Shown one piece after another: positions 49,816 through 60,391 of a DNA stretch of 64,000 nucleotides. Source of the stretch: Ga0077527 sp945862135 (GTDB lineage Bacteria; Pseudomonadota; Gammaproteobacteria; Burkholderiales; SG8-41). Every line of letters starts with the position of its first letter. The stretch's first letter is position 1. Location of the stretch: the NCBI GenBank assembly GCA_964203275.1, contig CAXNMF010000003.1, positions 248,001 through 312,000 of the forward strand. The letters are read 5' to 3'. The position numbers and the translations under genes are program-made. The notes beneath the pieces were generated by a model. That model saw only the letters and a list, made by a program, of their open reading frames with translations, had not been told where the DNA came from and did no database searches.

Positions 49816-50637
49816 TCAGTTGGCCGCACGGCGCACTTCACCGCCGTTGATCATGAATACTTCACCGCTGATCCAGCGCGCATGCGGCCCGCAAAGGTAA
49901 CGCACCAGTTCGGCGACTTCATCGGGTGTACCCGGGCGCTTGATCGGAATAGTCGACAGGCGTTTTTCCCAGCGGCCTTCTTCGCGCAGCATATCGATGC
50001 GCGCAGTATCAAGAAAGCCCGGTGCCACGACATTGGCGGTGATGCCCGCGGGTCCCAACTCATCGGCCAGCGACGACGTCAGCGCATGCACCCCAGCCTT
50101 GGATGCCGCGTAAGCCGCAAAATTGACCGGCGCCTTGATCGCCGCACCGGACGAGATGCTGACGATGCTGCCGCCCTGCCCCTGCTTCAACATCTGCCGC
50201 GCCGCATACTTCGAGCAGAACATTGCACCATTGAGATTGACCTCGACAATACGCCGCCAGAGATCGTCATCAAGCTCCTGCACCGGTACGCGATCACGGG
50301 TGCGCGGATACGCGGCATTGTTGACAAGGATATCGATACGCCCGAGCTCGGCGACCGCCCCATCAACCATGCGCTGCACTTCGCCGGCATTGCTGACATC
50401 CACATAAATGCCGTGGGCACGGCGACCCAGGGCGCGAACCTCGTCCACAACGCTGGACAATCCGCGCCAGCCATCCTGCCGCTCGTCGTCGGTCAGGCTT
50501 CCCGATGCACTGGCGCCGGTAACCACGACATCCGCACCCGCACGCGCCAGACACAGGGCAATCGCACGCCCAAGCCCGCGTTTGCGCGTAGCGCCGGTCA
50601 CAATGGCCACCTTGTCCTTCAGTTCATCGCCACTCAT
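49816..50637 (-). CDS. SDR family oxidoreductase
   Basis: 273 residues from the ATG at 50637. KVAIVTGATRKRGLGRAIALC holds the glycine-rich cofactor motif in a slightly longer form (TGATRKRGLG), NNAAYPRTRDR replaces NNAG, and SISSGAAIKAPVNFAAYAASKAG carries the catalytic Ser, Tyr and Lys. VVAPGFLDTARIDML and the GGEVRR ending complete it. It resembles FabG-like reductases; the substrate is unknown. Confidence 0.88.
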   Translation of the reverse strand: MSGDELKDKVAIVTGATRKRGLGRAIALCLARAGADVVVTGASASGSLTDDERQDGWRGLSSVVDEVRALGRRAHGIYVDVSNAGEVQRMVDGAVAELGRIDILVNNAAYPRTRDRVPVQELDDDLWRRIVEVNLNGAMFCSKYAARQMLKQGQGGSIVSISSGAAIKAPVNFAAYAASKAGVHALTSSLADELGPAGITANVVAPGFLDTARIDMLREEGRWEKRLSTIPIKRPGTPDEVAELVRYLCGPHARWISGEVFMINGGEVRRAAN

Positions 50638-50668
50638 CCCCACCCCCCTGACAGATGCATCAACCGTG

Positions 50669-52483
50669 TCACGCACCCGCAGGTTGCGCGGCACGCTGAT
50701 CCAGCAGTTCCCAACGTTCAAACTTGACAGCCTGTTGACGTTCGATTTCTTCGAGGCGCTCGCGATCGGCCTTGAGCTGTGCGGCGCCCTGCTTGTGATA
50801 ATCGACGCCACTCATGCGCGCCATCAACGCCGCCTGCTCTTTTTCAAGCGCATCGAGTTCGTCCGGCAACTGAGCGAGTTCACGCTGCTCCTTGAAGCTG
50901 AGCCTGGCCTTGGCCGGCTGCGCATTTCGCGAGGACTTTTCTTCCGCCTGCGCCTTGACCACGGCAGCAGCCGGCTGCGGCCGCTGTGCCAGCCAGTCGC
51001 TGTAACCGCCGACATATTCCTTCCATTGGCCTTCACCTTCGGCAGCCAGCGTCTGCGTCACCACGTTGTCAAGAAACGCGCGGTCGTGGCTGACCAGCAG
51101 CAGCGTGCCGGAGTACGACTGCAGCGTATCTTCAAGCAGTTCCAGCGATTCGATGTCCAGATCATTGGTCGGTTCATCCAGCACCAGCACATTGGCCGGC
51201 TGCGCAAACAAGCGTGCCAGCAGCAGGCGGTTACGCTCGCCGCCGGACAGCATGCTGACCTTGGCCTGGGCGCGCTGCGGCGGAAACAGGAAATCAGACA
51301 GGTAACTCATCACATGCTTGCGGCCGTTCGCGGTTTCCACCCATTCCGAGCCTGGGCTGATGGTTTCGACCAGCGTCATCTCGGGATCCAGCTGATCGCG
51401 CAACTGGTCGAAATAGGCAATCTCCTGCTTGGTGCCCAGACGCACCTCGCCGGTATCCGGCGCGAGCTGGCCCAGGATGATTTTGATCAGCGTCGACTTG
51501 CCTGCGCCATTGGCGCCGATCAAGGCAATACGGTCGCCGCGCAGGATGCGAAGATCAAGACTGCCAATCAGCAATTTATCGCCAAAAGCCTTGCTGACAT
51601 TCGTCAGTTCGGCGACCAGCTTGCCTGAACGCTCGCCGGCATCCAGCGCCAGCTTGACGTTGCCGATGCGGTCACGTCGCGCTGCGCGCTCAACCCGCAG
51701 CGATTCCAGCCGCCGCACCCGCCCTTCATTGCGGGTGCGCCGTGCCTTGATGCCCTGACGTATCCACACTTCTTCCTGCGCCCAGAATTTATCAAAGCGG
51801 CGGCTGGCCTTTTCTTCTTCAGCCAGTTGATCGGCCTTGCGCGCCTCGTAGGCAGCGAAATTGCCCGGATACGAACGCAGAAGACCGCGGTCAAGTTCGA
51901 CGATACGGGTGGCCACCCGGTCAAGAAAGGCACGGTCATGGGTGATGATGATCGACGACTTGACCTGCCCCTTGACCAGCAGATCCTCCAGCAGCGTGAT
52001 GCCGGCAATGTCGAGATGATTGGTCGGCTCATCAAGCAGCAGCAGGTCGGGTTGCATGGCCAGTGCCAGCGCCAGTGCTGCGCGTTTGCGCTCACCGCCG
52101 GAAGCGGTTTGCGGGGAACGCGATTCATCGAGGCCGAAACGGTGCAGATACTCAAACAGCCGCGCATCAGTGCGCCAGCGTTCGCGCTCATCATGCATGT
52201 CCTCCAGCCCGCCACGCGCGGTCAGGCTGGCATGCAGACTGTCAGCATCCGGCAGCAGAGGCTCCTGCTCCACCATCACCACATGCGAGCCGTCCTGACG
52301 GCGAATTTCGCCATCGTCCAGCACACCGCGGCCGGCGATGATGCTGAGGAGTGAGGATTTACCGGTGCCGTTGCGGCCGATGAGACCGATGCGTTCGCCT
52401 TCCTGGACAATCAGGCTGGCACGGTCAAGTAAGGGGTGGAGGCCAAACGCGAGTTCAGCGTTGTCAATTGCGAGTAATGCCAT
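50669..52483 (-). CDS. uup: ABC-F ATPase Uup
   Basis: 604 residues from the ATG at 52483. Domain 1: GRNGTGKSSLL, TASGGERKRAALALAL, LLLLDEPTNHLD. Domain 2: GANGAGKSTLIK, LSGGERNRLLLARLF, VLVLDEPTNDLDIESLELLE, which is the Uup-specific NDLD form. A Pro/Ala/Lys linker leads to a C-terminal coiled coil (LSFKEQRELAQLPDELDALEKEQAAL) that binds DNA in Uup. It acts on ribosomes and affects excision of transposons in E. coli. Confidence 0.93.
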   Translation of the reverse strand: MALLAIDNAELAFGLHPLLDRASLIVQEGERIGLIGRNGTGKSSLLSIIAGRGVLDDGEIRRQDGSHVVMVEQEPLLPDADSLHASLTARGGLEDMHDERERWRTDARLFEYLHRFGLDESRSPQTASGGERKRAALALALAMQPDLLLLDEPTNHLDIAGITLLEDLLVKGQVKSSIIITHDRAFLDRVATRIVELDRGLLRSYPGNFAAYEARKADQLAEEEKASRRFDKFWAQEEVWIRQGIKARRTRNEGRVRRLESLRVERAARRDRIGNVKLALDAGERSGKLVAELTNVSKAFGDKLLIGSLDLRILRGDRIALIGANGAGKSTLIKIILGQLAPDTGEVRLGTKQEIAYFDQLRDQLDPEMTLVETISPGSEWVETANGRKHVMSYLSDFLFPPQRAQAKVSMLSGGERNRLLLARLFAQPANVLVLDEPTNDLDIESLELLEDTLQSYSGTLLLVSHDRAFLDNVVTQTLAAEGEGQWKEYVGGYSDWLAQRPQPAAAVVKAQAEEKSSRNAQPAKARLSFKEQRELAQLPDELDALEKEQAALMARMSGVDYHKQGAAQLKADRERLEEIERQQAVKFERWELLDQRAAQPAGA

Positions 52484-52918
52484 CGGCCCGAGTATAGCCG
52501 CTGTATGCCCTTCTCCGCCTCGACCAAACACGCAACTCCATGCAGACAAAGGAATTTTTGCAATCATGCCATCCACAGCGCGATGCCATTGCTGGAGGAA
52601 GAATCCGTGGCGCCGCATGGCTTATGCGAGAGACAAATGCAACCAATTGTTTTTAATGGATTTTTTATATCGTTTAACAAATGTGCAATCGACAAAAATC
52701 CGAGGCGGGCATACAACTTAGGTCTGCCGTCGACATGCTGTGCACAGGTTTATCCACAGCTTTTGTGGAAAAGCCCAAAAATACGTTACAGCTCAACAGC
52801 TTCGACCTGCCGCTAATGCCTTCGTGCTTGCTGATTCAGCGCATGGCGGCTACAGTTACGCGAATTTTTCGCGGCGCATGCCGCTGATTTCTGCAACCTT
52901 CAATCGGAAACCCACCGC
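52484..52918. other. Gene-free region with a single DnaA box
   Basis: The only gap over 300 bp. It is AT-richer than its flanks (TTGTTTTTAATGG, TTTTTTATATCG), contains one perfect DnaA box TTATCCACA (52750-52758), the related TGTGCACAG just before it, and a small CCACAGCTTTTGTGG hairpin. No open frame with coding character was found. The promoter of the exbB operon is likely here. One box is not enough for an origin. Confidence 0.5.
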
Positions 52919-53527
52919 GTGCTCTCCATCATCGAAGCAGCTGGCTGGCCCATCTGGCCATTGATTCTGTGTTCCGTCGTAGCACTTGCCATCATCGGCG
53001 AACGTCTCTGGTCCCTGCGTCAAAACGTGGTGCTGCCGAAAAACATGCTGGTGCATGCCATCCAGGCCTATCGCCAGAACGGCGTCACGTCTCAACTGCT
53101 GACCCAGCTCTCCGCCACCGCGCCCCTGGGCCAGATCCTCGCTGCAGGCTTGCGTAACGAAAAACATCCCCCGGCGATCATGAAAGAAGCGATCGAGGAA
53201 TCCAGTCACGCTGTGGCCATCGACCTTGAACGTTTCCTGACCACACTCGGCACGATTGCAGCCATTTCACCATTGCTGGGTCTGTTCGGAACGGTCGTCG
53301 GCATGATCGAAATCTTCGGAGCCCAAACCCCTTCGGGCACCAATCCTCTGGTGCTGGCCCACGGCATATCCATCGCCCTCTACAACACGGCTTTCGGCCT
53401 GGTGGTCGCCGTACCCAGCATGGTGTTCTACCGTTACTTCCGCGCCAAGGTTGATACGCTGCTCGTCGAAATGCAGATCCAGGCAGTCAAACTGGTGGAA
53501 ATGATTCATGGCGAAAGAGATGCCTGA
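52919..53527 (+). CDS. exbB: MotA/TolQ/ExbB proton channel protein
   Basis: 202 residues from a GTG at 52919. Three membrane helices in the ExbB layout: GWPIWPLILCSVVALAIIGERLW, TTLGTIAAISPLLGLFGTVVGMIEIF and GISIALYNTAFGLVVAVPSMVFYRYF. The conserved TLGTIAAISPLLGLFGTV and the Thr/Glu region line the proton path. With ExbD it powers TonB-type outer-membrane import. No tonB gene lies nearby. Confidence 0.93.
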   Translation: MLSIIEAAGWPIWPLILCSVVALAIIGERLWSLRQNVVLPKNMLVHAIQAYRQNGVTSQLLTQLSATAPLGQILAAGLRNEKHPPAIMKEAIEESSHAVAIDLERFLTTLGTIAAISPLLGLFGTVVGMIEIFGAQTPSGTNPLVLAHGISIALYNTAFGLVVAVPSMVFYRYFRAKVDTLLVEMQIQAVKLVEMIHGERDA

Positions 53528-53566
53528 GCCGGTGATGCCTTTGAATCCGGAAGCGGGAGTACTGTA

Positions 53567-53983
53567 ATGAGATTCCGCAGCCGCACTTCGCGTGAAGACC
53601 CGGAAATCAATTTCATCCCGCTGATCGACGTATTGCTGGTGATCCTGATCTTCCTGATGGTCACCACCACCTATTCGCGTTTTGCCGAACTGCAGATCAA
53701 TCTGCCTACGGCGGAAGCAGGCAAGCCGCCGGAACGTCCAGCTCAGCTCGATGTTGCCGTCGATGCCAAGGGCAACACCACGATCAACCGCAATGCAGCA
53801 CCCACCGGCAATGCCGCTGCATTGGGTGAAGCACTGAAACGTGCGGCTGGCGACATGAAGGATCCGGTCATCGTGATCAATGCCGATGCCAATGCATCCC
53901 ATCAGTCAGTGGTGCGGGTGATGGAAGCGGCGCAAATCGCCGGCTATCCCAAGATTACCTTCACCACCCAGGCACGCAAGTAG
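53567..53983 (+). CDS. exbD: ExbD/TolR biopolymer transport protein
   Basis: 138 residues. A short cytosolic N-terminus with EDPEINFIPLIDVLLVILIFLMVTT holds the conserved membrane Asp that carries protons. The periplasmic domain (about 45-138) ends ASHQSVVRVMEAAQIAGYPKITFTT, the typical ExbD/TolR block. It starts 39 bp after exbB and is the ion-channel partner of ExbB. Confidence 0.93.
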   Translation: MRFRSRTSREDPEINFIPLIDVLLVILIFLMVTTTYSRFAELQINLPTAEAGKPPERPAQLDVAVDAKGNTTINRNAAPTGNAAALGEALKRAAGDMKDPVIVINADANASHQSVVRVMEAAQIAGYPKITFTTQARK

Positions 53984-54025
53984 CATCTCGACGCGTTGCG
54001 GCAAACCGGTTAGCCTGACCGCGCC

Positions 54026-55021
54026 ATGGCTTCCCCTACTCATTGGCAGCAGCGAGGTCCGCTTGCCCTGTTGTTGCTGCCATTCGCCTTGCTGTTCGCC
54101 GCCATATCGGCATTGCGCCGTTCAGCGTGGCGGAATGGCTTGCTTAAAGCCCACCGCGTAGGCGTGCCTGTCGTTGTTATCGGCAACATCACGGCTGGCG
54201 GCACCGGCAAGACACCTCTGACACTCTGGCTCGCCCGATGCCTGATGGATCACGGCTACCACCCCGGAATCATCAGCCGCGGCTACGGCGCCAAAGACAG
54301 TCATGCGCGCGCGGTTCCGCCGGACGGCACTCCGCAGGATTATGGCGACGAACCCTGCCTGCTTGCACAGCGCTCCGGCTGCCCGGTCTGGGTCGGCAGC
54401 GATCGCGTGGATGTCGCCCTTGGATTGCTCGCGGCGCATCCTGAAACCGACGTCATCATCAGCGATGACGGACTGCAGCATTATCACCTTGCGCGTGATT
54501 ATGAAATCGCCGTGATCGACGGCGCCCTTGGCCTCGGCAACGGCTGGCCGCTGCCGGCCGGACCATTGCGCGAATCGCCTTCACGTCTCGCCGCAGTGGA
54601 TGCAGTGGTCATCAACGGCGACGATACCAAACACGTCTGGCCGCAGGCACTGCGCATGCGCCTTCAAGGCGATACGTTGCGCAATCTCGCGCACCCGCAA
54701 CAGACCGTCGCCGCCGGCCACTTTAGCGGCCGCCGCGTTCATGCCATTGCCGGCATCGGCAATCCACAACGCTTTTTCGCGCAACTCGGACGCATGGGCA
54801 TTTCGTGCATGCCGCGCGAGTTTCCTGATCATCATGCGTACACCGCTGCCGATCTCGCATTCGCCGGAGAAGAGGAAATCGTGATGACCGAAAAGGATGC
54901 GGTAAAATGTGCGGCATTCGCGAACGCCCGCCACTGGGCGCTCGTCGTCAACGCCGAACCCGACACCCTCCTGGGCGAGCTGATCCTCGCCCGGCTTGCA
55001 GAGACCCGCCGCCATGGATGA
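54026..55021 (+). CDS. lpxK: Tetraacyldisaccharide 4'-kinase
   Basis: 331 residues. It phosphorylates the lipid A precursor at 4' on the inner face of the inner membrane. An N-terminal membrane helix (LALLLLPFALLFAAISALRR) is followed by the P-loop VVVIGNITAGGTGKTPLTLWL, SRGYGAKD, GDEPCLLAQRSGCPVWVG, ISDDGLQHYHLARDYEIAVID and the late MTEKDAVKCA. It overlaps trm112 by 8 bp within the exbBD-lpxK-trm112-kdsB run. Confidence 0.95.
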   Translation: MASPTHWQQRGPLALLLLPFALLFAAISALRRSAWRNGLLKAHRVGVPVVVIGNITAGGTGKTPLTLWLARCLMDHGYHPGIISRGYGAKDSHARAVPPDGTPQDYGDEPCLLAQRSGCPVWVGSDRVDVALGLLAAHPETDVIISDDGLQHYHLARDYEIAVIDGALGLGNGWPLPAGPLRESPSRLAAVDAVVINGDDTKHVWPQALRMRLQGDTLRNLAHPQQTVAAGHFSGRRVHAIAGIGNPQRFFAQLGRMGISCMPREFPDHHAYTAADLAFAGEEEIVMTEKDAVKCAAFANARHWALVVNAEPDTLLGELILARLAETRRHG

Positions 55022-55193
55022 AAAACTGCTCGACATACTCGTCTGCCCGATCTGCAAAGGACCATTGCTTTATCGCAAAGCAGCGGCGGAACTCGTCTGC
55101 AAACCCTGCCGCCTGGGTTACCCGGTGCAGGACGGCATCCCCGTGATGCTGGAAGAAGACGCGCGCAAGGTACCCCCGGAAGAAGAGCTGTAA
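55014..55193 (+). CDS. Trm112 family zinc protein
   Basis: 59 residues. LLDILVCPICKGPLLY and LVCKPCRLGYPVQDGIPVML give the four-cysteine zinc-ribbon of Trm112/YcaR proteins. In eukaryotes Trm112 activates methyltransferases; in bacteria the YcaR homologues sit between lpxK and kdsB, as here, with unproven function. The ATG at 55014 overlaps the end of lpxK. Confidence 0.92.
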   Translation: MDEKLLDILVCPICKGPLLYRKAAAELVCKPCRLGYPVQDGIPVMLEEDARKVPPEEEL

Positions 55194-55197
55194 ATCG

Positions 55198-55956
55198 GTG
55201 AAGTTCACCGTCGTAATCCCCGCGCGCTACGCCTCGTCGCGTTTTCCCGGCAAACCGCTGGCCGATATAGGCGGCAAACCCATGGTCGTGCGTGTGGCCG
55301 AGAGAGCAGCCAAAAGCGGTGCAAGCCGGGTCATTGTTGCAACTGACGACGCGCGCATTGCTACCGCTGTCGAAGATCACGGTCACCAGGTCATGATGAC
55401 CCGCGACGATCACGAATCCGGCACCGACCGCATCGCCGAAGTTGCAGCGAAGCTGCGGTTGGGGGCGCAACACATCGTCGTCAACGTACAAGGTGACGAA
55501 CCGCTGATCTCACCGGCACTGATCCACCGTGTCGCTGAGAATCTCGCTACGCATCGTGACGCCGCGATTGCCACCGCCGCATCCCGCATCAGGGATGGGC
55601 GCGACATGGCCAATCCCAACGTAGTGAAAGTCGTTCTCGACAACAGCGGACTCGCGCTGTATTTCAGCCGCGCACCGATTCCGTGGGCGCGCGACGCCTT
55701 CGCAAAAGGTATACACGCACTTCCACCGAAATTGCCGGTTATGCGCCACCTCGGCATTTACGCCTACCGCTGCAGTTTCCTGCGCGCATACAGCAAGTTG
55801 CGTCCGGTCGCCATCGAACAAGCGGAAGCGCTGGAGCAATTGCGCGCGCTGGCCCACGGCTACCGCATCAGTGTTGCCATCACGGCCAGTGCACCGCACC
55901 CCGGAGTGGACACACCCGCGGACCTGCAACGGTTGCGCCGGATGATCAAACGCTGA
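55198..55956 (+). CDS. kdsB: 3-deoxy-manno-octulosonate cytidylyltransferase
   Basis: 252 residues from a GTG at 55198. It activates Kdo as CMP-Kdo for LPS core synthesis. VVIPARYASSRFPGKPLADIGGKPMV is the nucleotide-binding signature; VIVATDDARI, DHESGTDRIAEVA, IVVNVQGDEPLISP and FSRAPIPWAR follow, and RHLGIYAYRCSFLRAY is typical. It comes 4 bp after trm112. Confidence 0.95.
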   Translation: MKFTVVIPARYASSRFPGKPLADIGGKPMVVRVAERAAKSGASRVIVATDDARIATAVEDHGHQVMMTRDDHESGTDRIAEVAAKLRLGAQHIVVNVQGDEPLISPALIHRVAENLATHRDAAIATAASRIRDGRDMANPNVVKVVLDNSGLALYFSRAPIPWARDAFAKGIHALPPKLPVMRHLGIYAYRCSFLRAYSKLRPVAIEQAEALEQLRALAHGYRISVAITASAPHPGVDTPADLQRLRRMIKR

Positions 55957-56059
55957 GGCATCGCGCGCCGGCATTTTCCCCCTGATGGTCTCGGGGCTAT
56001 ACTTGGCGAAAATTATTACACCATCATTGCTGTTCGAACCCTCTAAACGGACCCACCCA

Positions 56060-56731
56060 ATGCGCATTTTCCTTCTCGGCCTGCCGGGCGCCGGCAAAGG
56101 CACCCAAGCCCAGTTCCTGATCCAGCGTTACAAGATTCCACAGATCTCCACCGGTGACATGCTGCGTGAAGCCATCAAGGCGGGCTCGAAACTGGGCATG
56201 GAGGCGAAGTCATACATGGATCGCGGCGCACTGGTGCCGGATCCGGTGGTGATCGGACTGGTCAAGGAACGGGTCAAAGCTGCGGATTGCGCCAACGGTT
56301 TCATCATGGACGGATTTCCGCGTACCCTGCCGCAAGCCGAAGCCTTGCGCGACGCCGGCATCGATCTCGACTTTGTCGTTGAAATTGAAGTACCGGATTC
56401 AGACATACTGCGCCGCATGAGCGGTCGCCGGGTGCATCTGGCGTCCGGACGTTCGTATCACGTCGAATTCAATCCACCGAAAGTTGCCGGCAAGGACGAC
56501 ATCACCGGGGAACCTTTGGTGCAGCGCTCCGACGACAATGAGGAAACGGTCATGAAGCGCATCAAGACTTATCATGACCAGACCAAGCCGCTGATCGATT
56601 ACTACAACAACTGGAAAGCGCGTGGTGATGCGCAAGCCCCAGATTACGTGAATGTCAACGGCAGCGAGGCCGTCGAGACCGTACGCGACAGGATACTGGC
56701 CGCAATCGAATCGACACAGTCTCGCGCCTAG
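56060..56731 (+). CDS. adk: Adenylate kinase
   Basis: 223 residues from the ATG at 56060. MRIFLLGLPGAGKGTQAQFL is the P-loop, ISTGDMLREAIK the AMP-binding region, FIMDGFPRTLPQAEAL the signature. The LID domain (GRRVHLASGRSYHVEFNPPK) is of the long type without zinc cysteines, as usual for proteobacteria. It interconverts AMP, ATP and ADP in the cytosol. Confidence 0.96.
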   Translation: MRIFLLGLPGAGKGTQAQFLIQRYKIPQISTGDMLREAIKAGSKLGMEAKSYMDRGALVPDPVVIGLVKERVKAADCANGFIMDGFPRTLPQAEALRDAGIDLDFVVEIEVPDSDILRRMSGRRVHLASGRSYHVEFNPPKVAGKDDITGEPLVQRSDDNEETVMKRIKTYHDQTKPLIDYYNNWKARGDAQAPDYVNVNGSEAVETVRDRILAAIESTQSRA

Positions 56732-56752
56732 TTCCGGCAGCCGATCCGTTCC

Positions 56753-58021
56753 GTGCCCGCGCAGAACGCCCTTTACGCCCAGTCGGGCGGCGTCACCGCC
56801 ACTATCAATGCCTCGGCCTGCGGCGTCATTGAAACGGCACGCCGCCACAAGAAATACATAGCCCGCATCTTTGCGGCGCGCAATGGCATCGTCGGCGCAC
56901 TGCAGGAAGATCTGATCGATACGTCGGCGGAAACACCGGCGGCCATTCGCGCCTTGCTGCATACACCGGGCGGCGCATTCGGCTCCTGCCGCCATGACCT
57001 GCCTTCGCTGCCACAAGGCAGCGCCCATTTCGAACGTCTGGCAGCGGTGTTCCGCGCCCACAACATCGGTTACTTTTTCTACAACGGCGGCAACGGCTCG
57101 GCAGAAACCGCACACCAGGTCGCCACCATCCTGCCGCGGCTGGGCTGGCCGGTGAAATCCATTGCCGTGCCCAAAACCATCGACAACGACATCCTGCGTT
57201 CGGATTCCAGCCCCGGATTCGGTTCGGTCGCCAAATATGTGGCAACCAGCATGCACGAGGCGATGGCCGACCTCGCATCGATGGCAAACAGCTCGACCAA
57301 AGTGTTTGTCATGGAAGTCATGGGCCGCTACACCGGCTGGATTGCCGCCGCCTGCGGTCTCGCACGGCCGGGCGGCGAAGACGGTCCGCTGCTGTTGCTG
57401 GTTCCGGAGATTCATTTCGACCGCAAACGCTTTGTCAGCGCAGTGAAAGACAGGATCGAACGCCACGGCTGGTGCGCCATTGCCGTGGCTGAAGGCGTCA
57501 AACTGCGCGACGGCCGCCGACTGACCCAGGCCGGCGGCGACGGCATTCCCGGCCACGAGCAACTGGGCGGCGTAGCGCCGATCATCGCGGCGATGCTGCG
57601 TACGGCGCTGAATGTCAAAGTACACTGGAGTGTGCTCGATTACGTACAACGCTCGGCACGCCATCTCGCCTCGACCACTGACGTCGAACAGGCCTACGCC
57701 GTCGGCAAGGCTGCGGTCGAATTCGCGCTTGCCGGCCACTCGGATGTCATGCCGGTGATCCGCCGCCGCAGTGACAAGCCTTATCGCTGGCAAATAGAAC
57801 CTGCCTCCCTCGCGGTGATCATGAACCGTGAAAAACGCCTGCCTCGCAGCTTCTTGTCTGCTGATGGCTGGCGGCTGTCCGCGCGAGCCCGCGCTTATTT
57901 CGCTCCGCTGATCGAGGGTGAAGCCTGGCCGCCCTTTGCCGGCGGCCTGCCGGTCCATGCGAAGCTGAAGCTCCAATCCGTACCGCAGAAACTGAAGTCC
58001 GCATTCCGGTCCCCTGACTGA
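56753..58021 (+). CDS. 6-phosphofructokinase, PFP-like (donor-site variant)
   Basis: 422 residues from a GTG at 56753. It phosphorylates fructose 6-phosphate. Motifs: AQSGGVTATINASACGVI, FFYNGGNGSAETAHQV, AVPKTIDNDIL, SPGFGSVAKYVATS, VMEVMGRYTGWIAAA. Length and PKTIDND (K141) fit the PPi-dependent class II family, which usually has GGND or GGDD at the donor site. Here that Asp is Gly (N114-G115), an ambiguous Gly/Lys pair, so donor choice (PPi or ATP) cannot be read with certainty. It lies directly upstream of hppA. Confidence 0.85.
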   Translation: MPAQNALYAQSGGVTATINASACGVIETARRHKKYIARIFAARNGIVGALQEDLIDTSAETPAAIRALLHTPGGAFGSCRHDLPSLPQGSAHFERLAAVFRAHNIGYFFYNGGNGSAETAHQVATILPRLGWPVKSIAVPKTIDNDILRSDSSPGFGSVAKYVATSMHEAMADLASMANSSTKVFVMEVMGRYTGWIAAACGLARPGGEDGPLLLLVPEIHFDRKRFVSAVKDRIERHGWCAIAVAEGVKLRDGRRLTQAGGDGIPGHEQLGGVAPIIAAMLRTALNVKVHWSVLDYVQRSARHLASTTDVEQAYAVGKAAVEFALAGHSDVMPVIRRRSDKPYRWQIEPASLAVIMNREKRLPRSFLSADGWRLSARARAYFAPLIEGEAWPPFAGGLPVHAKLKLQSVPQKLKSAFRSPD

Positions 58022-58076
58022 AGCCGCTACCCGTCGAGAATTCCGTGCAAAGGGTGCAAGCCCGGTGCCGGGGTTT

Positions 58077-58082
58077 TATAAT
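58077..58082 (+). promoter_or_regulatory. Possible -10 box of hppA
   Basis: TATAAT with a weak -35 candidate (GTGCAA, 17 bp upstream) lies 160 bp before the hppA ATG in the 58022-58242 gap. It implies a long leader if real. Confidence 0.3.
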
Positions 58083-58242
58083 GCGGGTCGGTAAAAGTAA
58101 GAGGTGTCGGGGAAATTCGGGTTTGTTGAGACCTCAATTCCGCACAGGTCTTGCGCAGAAACCGGATTAAAGGCACCCTAGCGCGGCCCCGGCTACGCAC
58201 TTGCAAAATTTATTCAATTAAAACAATAGTTTAGGAGTAATC

Positions 58243-60330
<2,088 letters not shown>

Positions 60331-60347
60331 ACGGCAAAGCGCCAAAC

Positions 60348-60377
60348 AAAACGGCCGGGCTTACCCGGCCGTTTTTT
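60348..60377 (+). terminator. Rho-independent terminator of hppA
   Basis: AAACGGCCGGG - CTTA - CCCGGCCGTTTTTTT, an 11-bp perfect stem with T-run, 18 bp past the hppA stop and before the convergent cyclodeaminase-like gene. Confidence 0.9.
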
Positions 60378-60391
60378 TATGGCAGAACCCA

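Noticed and set aside
52484..52918. Replication origin
   Set aside because: Only one perfect DnaA box, no dnaA/dnaN/gidA neighbours and no clear unwinding element.
56399..57976. A 525-aa open frame opposite adk and the phosphofructokinase
   Set aside because: Antisense shadow of two clear enzymes.
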